A stretch of 64,000 nucleotides of DNA from Bin87 sp965219925 (GTDB taxonomy: Bacteria; Chloroflexota; Dehalococcoidia; Lucifugimonadales; UBA3495): NCBI GenBank assembly GCA_965219925.1, contig OZ244795.1, positions 4,216,001 through 4,280,000 of the forward strand, in the 5' to 3' direction. Below, in pieces: positions 58,094 through 64,000 of the stretch; the first letter of the stretch is position 1; each line of letters begins with the position of its first letter. The notes beneath the pieces were generated by a model. That model did no database searches and was not told where the DNA came from. It saw only the letters and a program-made list of their open reading frames with translations. The translations under genes were made by a program, and so were the position numbers.

Positions 58094-60463
58094 ATGAACC
58101 TGTCAGGTTTCATAGACACCTTCAAGGAAGCGATAGCGAAGCGGGTGGTGGAGTCCTACCCGCCCCTCTACCGGCCCTCGGAAACCCCCGTCAAGCTGCC
58201 CCGGCTGCTGCGCACCCCGATGGGCGGCCAGGAGGACGCCATCAAGGGCACGGCTCTCTCGCTCCAGGCCCATAGGGGCACCACCGTGGTGGGCGAAATG
58301 GGAACGGGCAAGACCTTCATCGGCGCCGCCGCCGCCCACGCCGCCGGGTTCCAGCGGGTCTTGATCCTCTGCCCGCCGCACCTCACCCGGAAGTGGAAGC
58401 GGGAGGTGGAGGATACGGTCCCTGGCGCGAGGGCCGCCATCGTTGCCTCCATCACCGACCTGGAACGGCTCAGGCTGTCCGTGGGTCCCGCTCCCCTCTT
58501 CGCCATCATGTCCCGGGAGCGGGCCAAGCTGTCCTACCGCTGGCAGCCCGCAGTCATCCAGCGCTGGGCCGCCGCCGGGGGCCGGCTGGTGCGGGACGAG
58601 CAGACCGGCGAACCCTTCCAGGTGCCCTGCTGCCCCCGCTGCTACGCCCAGGTGGTGGACAAGGACGGCGTTCCCCTGACCGACGCGGACCTCTCCCGCA
58701 AGCGCCGCGACTGCGACCTGTGCGGCTCCGCCCTGTGGCAGGCCGACGGCTCCGGCCCCAAGCGTTACCCGCTGGCCGACTACGTGAAGCACCGGATGAA
58801 GGGCTTCTTCGACCTGCTGGTCGCCGACGAGGTGCATGAGTTCAAGGGTCGCGGCTCGGCCCAGGGCATCGCCGCCGGGGTGCTGGCCGACTCCTGCGGC
58901 AAGTCCCTCACCCTTACCGGAACGCTCACGGGAGGGTATTCCTCGACCCTCTTCCACCTGCTCTACCGCTTCTCGCCCGACATCCGGGCCGAGTTCGGCA
59001 GGTCGGAGGAGGGCCGCTGGATACAGCGCTACGGCTTCCTGGAGCAGACGGTGCGCCACTCGGACGACGGCGACTCCTTCGAGGACGGGCGCAACAGCCG
59101 CCGCAAGGGATACCGCAAGACGGTGCGGGAGCGCCCCGGCCTGGCTCCCTCGGCCCTGTTCCACCTCATCGGCAACTCGGTGTTCCTGCGCCTCTCCGAC
59201 GTGGCCTCGGGCCTGCCCTCCTACGAGGAGCAGGTGCTGCTGTCGGGGATGGACCGGGAGGCGGACTACACCGGCTTCTCCCAGCGCAAGGCCTACGACC
59301 TGGTGTTCGACACCCTGCGCCAGGCTTTGGCGGAAGCTCTGGCCAAGGGTTCCAAGCGGCTGCTGGCCACCTACCTGCAAACCCTGCTGGCCTACCCCGA
59401 CGGCTGCACCCGAGGGGAGACGGTCTTCGACCCCCAGACCGGCAACGTGCTGGTGCAGATGCCGCCCCTGTCCGAGGACAAGCTCTACCCCAAGGAGCAG
59501 GCCCTCGTTGACCTGGTGGCGGCGGAACGGCTGGCGGGCCGGAAGGTGCTGGTCTACGCCACCCACACCGGGACACGGGACATCACCGAGCGGATGGAGC
59601 AGTTCCTGACCACCCACGGGTTCAGGGTGGCGGTGCTCAAGGCCGACTCGGTGGCCCCGGACCGCCGGGAAAGCTGGGTGGAGGAACGGGTCAAGCAGGG
59701 GGTGGACGTGGTCATCTGCCACCCCCGGCTGGTGCAGACCGGCCTCGACCTCATCGACTTCCCAACCCTGGTCTGGTTCGAGACGGATTACAGCGTGTAC
59801 ACATCCCGCCAGGCGTCCCGGCGCTCCTGGCGCATCGGGCAGAAGAGGCCGGTGAAGGTGGTGTTCATGGCCTACCGGAACACCCTCCAGGCCGACGCTC
59901 TCAAGCTGGTCGCCAAGAAACTGCAAAGCTCGCTGGCGGTGGAGGGGGAGCTTCCCGAGGACGGTCTGGCCGCCTTCGGGGACGAGGGCGACGACCTGAT
60001 GCTGGCCCTGGCAAGGCAGATCGTCAGCGGCGAGGAGGACACCGATTCCGAATCGCTGGAGGCGGTATTCGCCCAGGCCCGGGACGCCGAGGCCAGCGCC
60101 GAGGAGTTCCTGGTGGACGACGATTGGAAGGTCGTCGAGGCCGAGCCGGAGACCGCCTCGGTCAACGGGAACGGACATCACTCCAACGGCAACGGCATCG
60201 AGGCGACGGTGGAGCTGGTCCTGGGCAACGGACACGACGCCAACGCCGACGGTAACGGAGCCAACGGCGACGGCCACCACGAGGAACCCGCACCCGCCGA
60301 GGGGCAGCAGTCCCTCTTCTCCTGGGCCGAGTTCCTGGCCGAGGAGCCGGTCAAGCCCAGGGGACGGAACGGGAAGGCCAAACCCGCCGCCGCGTCCCTG
60401 TTCGATTGGGCGCTGGAAAAGGAGCAGGAACGGGATAAAGAGCCGGTCGGCGCCGGACGCTAG
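58094..60463 (+). CDS. SNF2-type helicase with zinc ribbon
   Basis: A 789-residue SF2 helicase. Motif I GEMGTGKTF is at about 67-75, motif Ia VLILCPPHLTRKWKREV, a zinc ribbon with CCPRC (about 180) and CDLC (about 209), a DEVH box (LLVADEVHEFKGR, 242-250), LTGTLTGGYSSTLF, then the second domain with VLVYATHTGTRDI, VVICHPRLVQTGLDLIDFPTLVW, and motif VI RQASRRSWRIGQKRPVKV (about 570-585), the SNF2/strawberry-notch pattern. The last 120 residues are disordered with NGNG repeats. It sits directly upstream of the ubiquitin-like gene. It may remodel DNA or protein-DNA complexes during transfer. Confidence 0.86.
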   Translation: MNLSGFIDTFKEAIAKRVVESYPPLYRPSETPVKLPRLLRTPMGGQEDAIKGTALSLQAHRGTTVVGEMGTGKTFIGAAAAHAAGFQRVLILCPPHLTRKWKREVEDTVPGARAAIVASITDLERLRLSVGPAPLFAIMSRERAKLSYRWQPAVIQRWAAAGGRLVRDEQTGEPFQVPCCPRCYAQVVDKDGVPLTDADLSRKRRDCDLCGSALWQADGSGPKRYPLADYVKHRMKGFFDLLVADEVHEFKGRGSAQGIAAGVLADSCGKSLTLTGTLTGGYSSTLFHLLYRFSPDIRAEFGRSEEGRWIQRYGFLEQTVRHSDDGDSFEDGRNSRRKGYRKTVRERPGLAPSALFHLIGNSVFLRLSDVASGLPSYEEQVLLSGMDREADYTGFSQRKAYDLVFDTLRQALAEALAKGSKRLLATYLQTLLAYPDGCTRGETVFDPQTGNVLVQMPPLSEDKLYPKEQALVDLVAAERLAGRKVLVYATHTGTRDITERMEQFLTTHGFRVAVLKADSVAPDRRESWVEERVKQGVDVVICHPRLVQTGLDLIDFPTLVWFETDYSVYTSRQASRRSWRIGQKRPVKVVFMAYRNTLQADALKLVAKKLQSSLAVEGELPEDGLAAFGDEGDDLMLALARQIVSGEEDTDSESLEAVFAQARDAEASAEEFLVDDDWKVVEAEPETASVNGNGHHSNGNGIEATVELVLGNGHDANADGNGANGDGHHEEPAPAEGQQSLFSWAEFLAEEPVKPRGRNGKAKPAAASLFDWALEKEQERDKEPVGAGR

Positions 60464-60478
60464 ACCGCAACCGACGGG

Positions 60479-60509
60479 AGGGGCCTCCGCTTTGGCACCG
60501 GAGGCCCCT
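60479..60509 (+). terminator. Hairpin between the helicase and the ubiquitin-like gene
   Basis: AGGGGCCTCCG (60479-60489) and CGGAGGCCCCT (60499-60509), an 11-bp perfect stem with a 9-base loop, followed by CTTCGC. It sits 16 bases after the helicase stop and 84 before the next start, so the cassette downstream may need readthrough or its own promoter. Confidence 0.65.
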
Positions 60510-60592
60510 CTTCGCATGAACGGCGCCCGCTGATCAGGACGCCGCGCACGACCACGAACCAAGACAACAACACTCGAAAAGGAGTTGAAACG

Positions 60593-60799
60593 ATGGGACG
60601 CATCTTTGTCTATGACGACCGCGAGTTCCCCGACCCGGACCCGGAGATGACCGTCGAGCAGGTGAAGGCGACGTTGGCCGACTTCTACGGGGAAATCGCC
60701 AACGCCTCGGTGAAGGAGACCACCCGGGGCGAGGACACCATCTTCGAGTTCCAGCGGCGGGTGGGCACCAAGGGCGCCTTCACCGTCGCCCACAGCTAA
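60593..60799 (+). CDS. Ubiquitin-like protein, PRTRC system protein C
   Basis: A 68-residue protein of the Prok_Ub/PRTRC-C type: RIFVYDDREFPDPDPEMTVEQVKATLADFYGEIANASV, then DTIFEFQRRVGTKG at Gly61 and a tail of seven residues. The RVGTKG end with predicted beta strands and central helix matches the beta-grasp family. As I recall, most relatives end at that Gly, so the seven-residue tail (AFTVAHS) may be a removable precursor extension. It would be activated by the ThiF protein and passed to the E2-like protein. AAAAGGAG lies about 9 bases before the ATG. Confidence 0.83.
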   Translation: MGRIFVYDDREFPDPDPEMTVEQVKATLADFYGEIANASVKETTRGEDTIFEFQRRVGTKGAFTVAHS

Positions 60800-60812
60800 G
60801 GGAGGGATTGAA

Positions 60813-61043
60813 ATGGACAACCGGACCCTGGCCGGTCTGCTGGCGGCAACCCCGCCGGCGGACCTGAAAATCACCGAGCTTGCGGCGGAGCTCACCCTAC
60901 CCGACGGCAGCCTGGACCTGGACGCGGCGGCGGCCCGGCAGCCGGAGGTGGAACTGGCCTGCGCCCAGGCCCAGGACTACGCCGCCGCCACCAAGCGGCT
61001 GCTGGAGGCGATGAAATGGCAACTGCGGCCCCGGCGGTACTGA
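60813..61043 (+). CDS. Small protein inside the ubiquitin-like cassette
   Basis: A 76-residue mostly helical protein: NRTLAGLLAATPPADLKITELAAELTLPDGSLDLDAAAARQPEVELACAQAQDYAAATKRLLEAMKWQL. There are no metal or enzymatic motifs. It begins 13 bases after the ubiquitin-like gene with GGGAGGGA upstream and overlaps the following gene by 28 bases. It may be a substrate, adaptor or fragment. Confidence 0.5.
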   Translation: MDNRTLAGLLAATPPADLKITELAAELTLPDGSLDLDAAAARQPEVELACAQAQDYAAATKRLLEAMKWQLRPRRY

Positions 61044-61864
61044 GCAACCTGGCCGAAACGCTCCTGCGGCGTCCGCCGTCGCTGCAAGAGCTGATCGTCC
61101 GGTTGGGCTACGCCGAGGACTACGCCTGGTTCGCCGAACTGGCGCGCCGCCTCTTTCCCGATGAGGCGGAAACGATGCTGGCAGTCCCGGACGTGGGCGA
61201 GCGGCTGGGCAATTTCGCCCGGCTCTTCCAGGAACGCCACTTCCCCCTCTACGCCCCCTACCTGGAGTTCTTCGTGGACGAGGGGGAGGACCCGCCCTTC
61301 ACCTGGCTGCGCCGGGGCATCCCCTTCCAGCTGATGGGCTTCGGCTACGACGGTCTCCACGAGATGTGGGACGGCTACCGGGAGGGCCTGTCGGCCCTGG
61401 CGCTGCTGGCCGAACCCCCCGACGCCTGCTACGACGAACCCGGCGGGCTGCGCACGGCCTGGCTGGAGTCCGCCGCCCAACACATCCCACAGGAAACCCT
61501 GCTCCGCATTCCTGCGGGCGGCATACCCCTGGACGTTCTCACAGAGGCGTTGCAGGAGACGGGGTATGAGGGCGCGGCCCAAGCCGCCGCCTGGGTGCGG
61601 GCCGAGACCGGCAACTTCTTTCTCGATCATTGTTATGACGAGGGCGACTACGACGGCTTCTCCGACCCCTGGGAGGAGGAGATCATCCAGGAGGGGACGG
61701 AGGAGTGGCGCAAGGCGGACCGGCTCATGGACGCGGTGCTGAAGCTGGCCGACTGGCTGGAGGGGGACCTGCCGGTCCGTTTCGCCGAAATGCTGGACTT
61801 CATCCTGCCGCGAATACCCGAACAAGACCAACAACAGGAGGAAAGCGATGACGACGACCAATGA
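61016..61864 (+). CDS. Hypothetical protein in the ubiquitin-like cassette
   Basis: A 282-residue helical protein: LSNLAETLLRRPPSLQELIVRLGYAEDYAWFAELARRLFP, GNFARLFQERHFPLYAPYLEFFVDEGEDPPFTWLRRGIPFQLMGFGYDGLHEMWDGY, with an acidic end (QQEESDDDDQ). It sits where PRTRC protein F would be in other clusters, but I cannot see sequence similarity to it. Its stop overlaps the E2-like gene by 17 bases. Role unknown, perhaps a target-recognition or scaffold subunit. Confidence 0.55.
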   Translation: MATAAPAVLSNLAETLLRRPPSLQELIVRLGYAEDYAWFAELARRLFPDEAETMLAVPDVGERLGNFARLFQERHFPLYAPYLEFFVDEGEDPPFTWLRRGIPFQLMGFGYDGLHEMWDGYREGLSALALLAEPPDACYDEPGGLRTAWLESAAQHIPQETLLRIPAGGIPLDVLTEALQETGYEGAAQAAAWVRAETGNFFLDHCYDEGDYDGFSDPWEEEIIQEGTEEWRKADRLMDAVLKLADWLEGDLPVRFAEMLDFILPRIPEQDQQQEESDDDDQ

Positions 61865-62561
61865 CGTGGACCGGACCGAGTGGTCCCTGCCGGTCCAGGA
61901 CGACCTGCCCCGGGACACCCTCCAGGCGCAACTGGAGGTGTACGGCGAGACCGTCCTGCTCCGGGGCTTTGAGGCTGACCGCACCTGGGTCAGGACCGTC
62001 TCGGCGGACGAGATCGCCAACGTGTTCATCCGGCACCTGGGCTTCTCCTCGGGTCTCTTGCCCGAAAACGCCCTCTGGTGGAACCAGGGAGAGACCGGGC
62101 AGGTGGTGGCGATGTGGCGCCCTCCCCAGGTGTGGCCGGTGGCGTTGCAGCGGGAGGCGTTCCAGCCTCCCGCCCGGCTCCGGCTGCCCATGCCGGGGCT
62201 GGTCTTTGTCTGCTCGCCGGGCCGGGCGCCCTGGGTCTACGCCGCCCTGGAACGGCCCACCGATCCCGAGCAGCAGCTCTACCGCGCCCCGGCCTTCAAC
62301 GTCTTCCGGGATGGAAGGGTCTGCCCCGGCAGCCACCGCTTCCCCGAGGAGGTGGGCCGGATACCCGAATCCTTCTTCCAGTCCTTCTTCTCCCTTACCG
62401 GAGACAGCCAGGGCCGGTCGAAGCAGCACCCCGACAACCTGCAAGCGCTATGGGAGGAATTGGATGGAAAGGCTGACTACCCGCTTGAGGACCTGGTTCC
62501 CCAATGCACCGTGGCCCACGCCATGGCGGTCTCCGAAGGGAGACGAGGCTACTACACCTAG
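61848..62561 (+). CDS. E2-like protein, PRTRC system protein B
   Basis: A 237-residue protein of the Prok-E2 (PRTRC-B) type. The conserved core reads VWPVALQREAFQPPARLRLPMPGLVFVCSPG, WVYAALERPTDPEQQLYRAPAFNVFRDGRVCPGSHRFPEEV, then FFQSFFSLTG. The candidate active-site Cys is Cys159 in RVCPGS, with Asn151 nearby. It would receive the ubiquitin-like protein from the ThiF protein. The downstream reading frame belongs to the JAB protein, which begins about 28 bases after this stop. Confidence 0.82.
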   Translation: MTTTNDVDRTEWSLPVQDDLPRDTLQAQLEVYGETVLLRGFEADRTWVRTVSADEIANVFIRHLGFSSGLLPENALWWNQGETGQVVAMWRPPQVWPVALQREAFQPPARLRLPMPGLVFVCSPGRAPWVYAALERPTDPEQQLYRAPAFNVFRDGRVCPGSHRFPEEVGRIPESFFQSFFSLTGDSQGRSKQHPDNLQALWEELDGKADYPLEDLVPQCTVAHAMAVSEGRRGYYT

Positions 62562-62589
62562 CGCGGGCGTAACGCCCGTTGGCCACCTG

Positions 62590-63186
62590 GTGAACCACCC
62601 CGCCGGTCTCGCCGGTTCTCAGGGGGTCGGGTACGACTACGTGCTGGGCGCGGGTGGCCTCTACGTCCAGTCGGAGAGCGCCCACCTGACGGCGCGGCTC
62701 CTCATCGCTCCCGCCGAGGTGCGGGGCCTGGCGCCCGTGTCCGAGAAGCTGGCGCTGGCCCACGGCCCCATACCGGCCCACGTCTTCGAGATCGGCCTGG
62801 CCTGGCTCCTGGCTACGCCGGACACCGAGCGGTTCTTCGCCGTCAGGTGGGACGGCGACGCCTACCGGCTGGTAGTCCCGCCGCAGTCGGGAACGTCGGC
62901 CTCTCTCACCTACCAACCCCCCGCCGGGGTGGTGGCCGAATTCCACTCCCACGGCGGCCACTCCGCCTTCTTCTCCGCCACCGACGATAGGGACGAGCAG
63001 GGGTTTCGCATCTACGGCGTCGTGGGACGTCTGGACACGCCCGAACCGGAATTGACCCTGCGGGTGGGCATCTACGGCCACTTTGCGCCCTTGGAGTGGG
63101 CGCAGGTGTTCGACGGCCCGCCCTCGACAGGCCTGCGGTTGGCGGGCGAGGGGACCGGACCAACACCAAACAACCTATCTTTATAA
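62590..63186 (+). CDS. JAB/JAMM protease, PRTRC system protein A
   Basis: About 198 residues from a GTG at 62590. The frame is open further upstream but overlaps the E2 gene out of frame, and the ribosome-binding site is not obvious, so the start is uncertain. The metalloprotease motif is perfect: Glu117, then His119-Ser-His121, seven residues, Ser129 and Asp132 (AEFHSHGGHSAFFSATDDRDEQG). Downstream GFRIYGVVGRLDTPEPELTLRVGIYG completes the JAB sheet. It would mature the ubiquitin-like protein or remove it from targets. 14 bases separate it from the E1 gene. Confidence 0.82.
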   Translation: MNHPAGLAGSQGVGYDYVLGAGGLYVQSESAHLTARLLIAPAEVRGLAPVSEKLALAHGPIPAHVFEIGLAWLLATPDTERFFAVRWDGDAYRLVVPPQSGTSASLTYQPPAGVVAEFHSHGGHSAFFSATDDRDEQGFRIYGVVGRLDTPEPELTLRVGIYGHFAPLEWAQVFDGPPSTGLRLAGEGTGPTPNNLSL

Positions 63187-63200
63187 GGAGGCAAGCAACC

Positions 63201-63998
63201 ATGCCCTACTGCCTGGACAACCAGTTCCTGCTGGACAACCCCTGGATCACCGTGGTGGGCTGCGGCGGCACCGGCGGCTTCGTCGCCGAGGGTCTCTGCC
63301 GCCTCTTCCAGGGCCGCGACGCCACCATCGTCCTGGTGGACCACGACCGGGTGGAACCCCACAACCTGCTGCGCCAGAATTTCTACGCCGGCGAAGTGGG
63401 CGAATTCAAAAGCAAGGCCCTGGCCGACCGGCTGGCAAGGGACTACAAGCGGCCCGTGGGCTACTCGGTCTATCCCTTCCGGGAGGAGACCCGTCCCCAG
63501 GGCAGCCGCCACCCCGGCCTCTCCTCCCACGACGGCCTGATCATCGGCTGCGCCGACAACGCCGCCGCCCGGCGCGCCATGGCCGAGTGCCTGCCGGGAG
63601 ACCCCTGCCGCTGGCTCATCGACGCCGGCAACGACACCAATTGGGGACAGGTCCTGGTTGGCAACGTCGCCGAGCCGGTGGTCCTGGAGGAACCTCCCTT
63701 CACCGGCGACACCTGCCACCTGGCCCCGGCGCCCACCCTCCAACGCCCCGACCTGCTGACGGCGGTTTCAACCCGGCCGCCCGACGTGGACTGCGCGGCG
63801 GCCCTGGACCTCACCGACCAGGACCCCACCATCAACCAGATGATGGCTTCCCTGGTGTTGCAGGTGGTCCGCCGCATGGTGGCCGGGACCTGCCCCTTCC
63901 TGGCCCTCTACCTGGACATGGACCTGGGGACCGTCACGCCGTCTTACGTCACCCCGGAGGCGGTGGCACGGCTGGTGGGCCGGATCGACGCCGGATGA
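63201..63998 (+). CDS. E1/ThiF-like activating enzyme, PRTRC system ThiF
   Basis: A 265-residue ThiF/MoeB-fold enzyme. The ATP-binding loop is WITVVGCGGTGGFVAEGL (Gly22 to Gly26), followed by TIVLVDHDRVEPHNLLRQNF with the conserved Asp and Arg, and FKSKALADRL. A later part carries IIGCADNAAARRAM and VDCAAALDLTDQDPTINQMMASLVLQVVRRM. It would adenylate the C-terminal Gly of the ubiquitin-like protein. AAGGAGG precedes the ATG. The stop overlaps an ATG at 63995-63997, so one more coupled gene begins at the window edge. Confidence 0.88.
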   Translation: MPYCLDNQFLLDNPWITVVGCGGTGGFVAEGLCRLFQGRDATIVLVDHDRVEPHNLLRQNFYAGEVGEFKSKALADRLARDYKRPVGYSVYPFREETRPQGSRHPGLSSHDGLIIGCADNAAARRAMAECLPGDPCRWLIDAGNDTNWGQVLVGNVAEPVVLEEPPFTGDTCHLAPAPTLQRPDLLTAVSTRPPDVDCAAALDLTDQDPTINQMMASLVLQVVRRMVAGTCPFLALYLDMDLGTVTPSYVTPEAVARLVGRIDAG

Positions 63999-64000
63999 AC

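Larger units (their letters stand above)
27956..64000. mobile_element. Integrative conjugative element, left end and most of its body
   Basis: From about 28 kb the sequence becomes G+C-rich and compact and carries a full mobile set. This includes a large serine recombinase at the left border, XRE/ImmA-type regulators, T4SS genes (VirB4, VirB6-like, VirD4-like, PrgI-like, pilins), primase, Rad52-like protein, exonuclease, SSB, RadC, methyltransferase, helicase and a ubiquitin-like cassette. No right-end att site is visible, so it extends past the window. Exact left boundary is inferred from the overlap of the recombinase with the host NHL gene. Confidence 0.8.

Noticed and set aside
58103..60895. 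A 930-codon open frame opposite the helicase gene
   Set aside because: The helicase has all expected motifs and a ribosome-binding site; this frame has neither.
61861..63186. A 441-codon frame that could be read as an E2-JAB fusion
   Set aside because: Its first 230 codons overlap the E2-like gene out of frame and are Pro/Arg/Ser-rich nonsense. Only the part from about 62590 is a JAB protein.
60593..63998. Classification as a known antiphage ubiquitin-like system such as type II CBASS or a Bil operon
   Set aside because: No CD-NTase, effector or Bil-type gene set is present. The E2, JAB and UBL features fit the PRTRC set better.

Overview
The window looks like a chromosomal piece of a Chloroflexota bacterium (SAR202/Dehalococcoidia-like or sponge-associated; inferred from gene content, since no rRNA or marker gene is present). 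The left 28 kb carries genes typical of those genomes: two luciferase-like flavin oxidoreductases, an aldo/keto reductase, a Gfo/Idh/MocA oxidoreductase, a TPP enzyme, a BNR-repeat protein, a DUF1800/DUF1501/NHL operon, DUF2277 and four Uma2-family nuclease genes. The right 36 kb is visibly richer in G+C, tightly packed, and reads as one integrative conjugative element (ICE) whose right end lies beyond the window.

Region 1 (1-28 kb) is a plastic host region. It holds restriction-type genes (an HNH nuclease, a 5'-truncated vsr, a methyltransferase fused to an HNH domain, an OLD-like ATPase), a mazEF pair, a lone HicB-like gene, two tandem CDF metal transporters, and many rearrangement scars. 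These include an exact 789-bp tandem duplication with 6-bp microhomology, a second mosaic duplication that left fragments of a transporter and an oxidoreductase, two copies of a MITE-like element, several dispersed palindromic repeats, an intact IS5-family insertion flanked by TTA, and an IS66 remnant.

Region 2 (28-36 kb) is the left end of the ICE. A large serine recombinase, a ribbon-helix-helix protein, a frameshifted ImmA-like peptidase and an XRE regulator are read leftwards from a good promoter. A run of five small HTH genes is read rightwards. It is followed by cargo of visibly lower G+C: a PD-(D/E)XK nuclease, a NYN-domain protein and a MITE copy with a perfect 10-bp target duplication.

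Region 3 (36-47 kb) is a leftward conjugation operon: a VirB6-like channel protein, two pilin-like proteins, a PrgI-like fusion protein, VirB4 and VirD4/TraG-like ATPases, a replication-relaxation family protein and a DUF3800 protein. It is separated from a divergent HTH/coiled-coil gene by a 44-bp perfect palindrome and repeated GGACAGT sites.

Region 4 (49-64 kb) is a rightward DNA-processing operon: a CHC2/TOPRIM primase-like protein, a Rad52-like annealing protein, a Cas4/RecB-like nuclease, SSB, RadC, a methyltransferase and a SNF2-type helicase. It ends in the cassette I consider the most interesting part of the window. This is a ubiquitin-like protein, an E2-like protein, a JAB/JAMM protease and an E1/ThiF protein, matching the PRTRC C-B-A-ThiF set. 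GC-rich hairpins punctuate the gene groups. Three short genes in the ICE carry single-base frameshifts whose correction restores convincing proteins, so either assembly error or recent decay is present.
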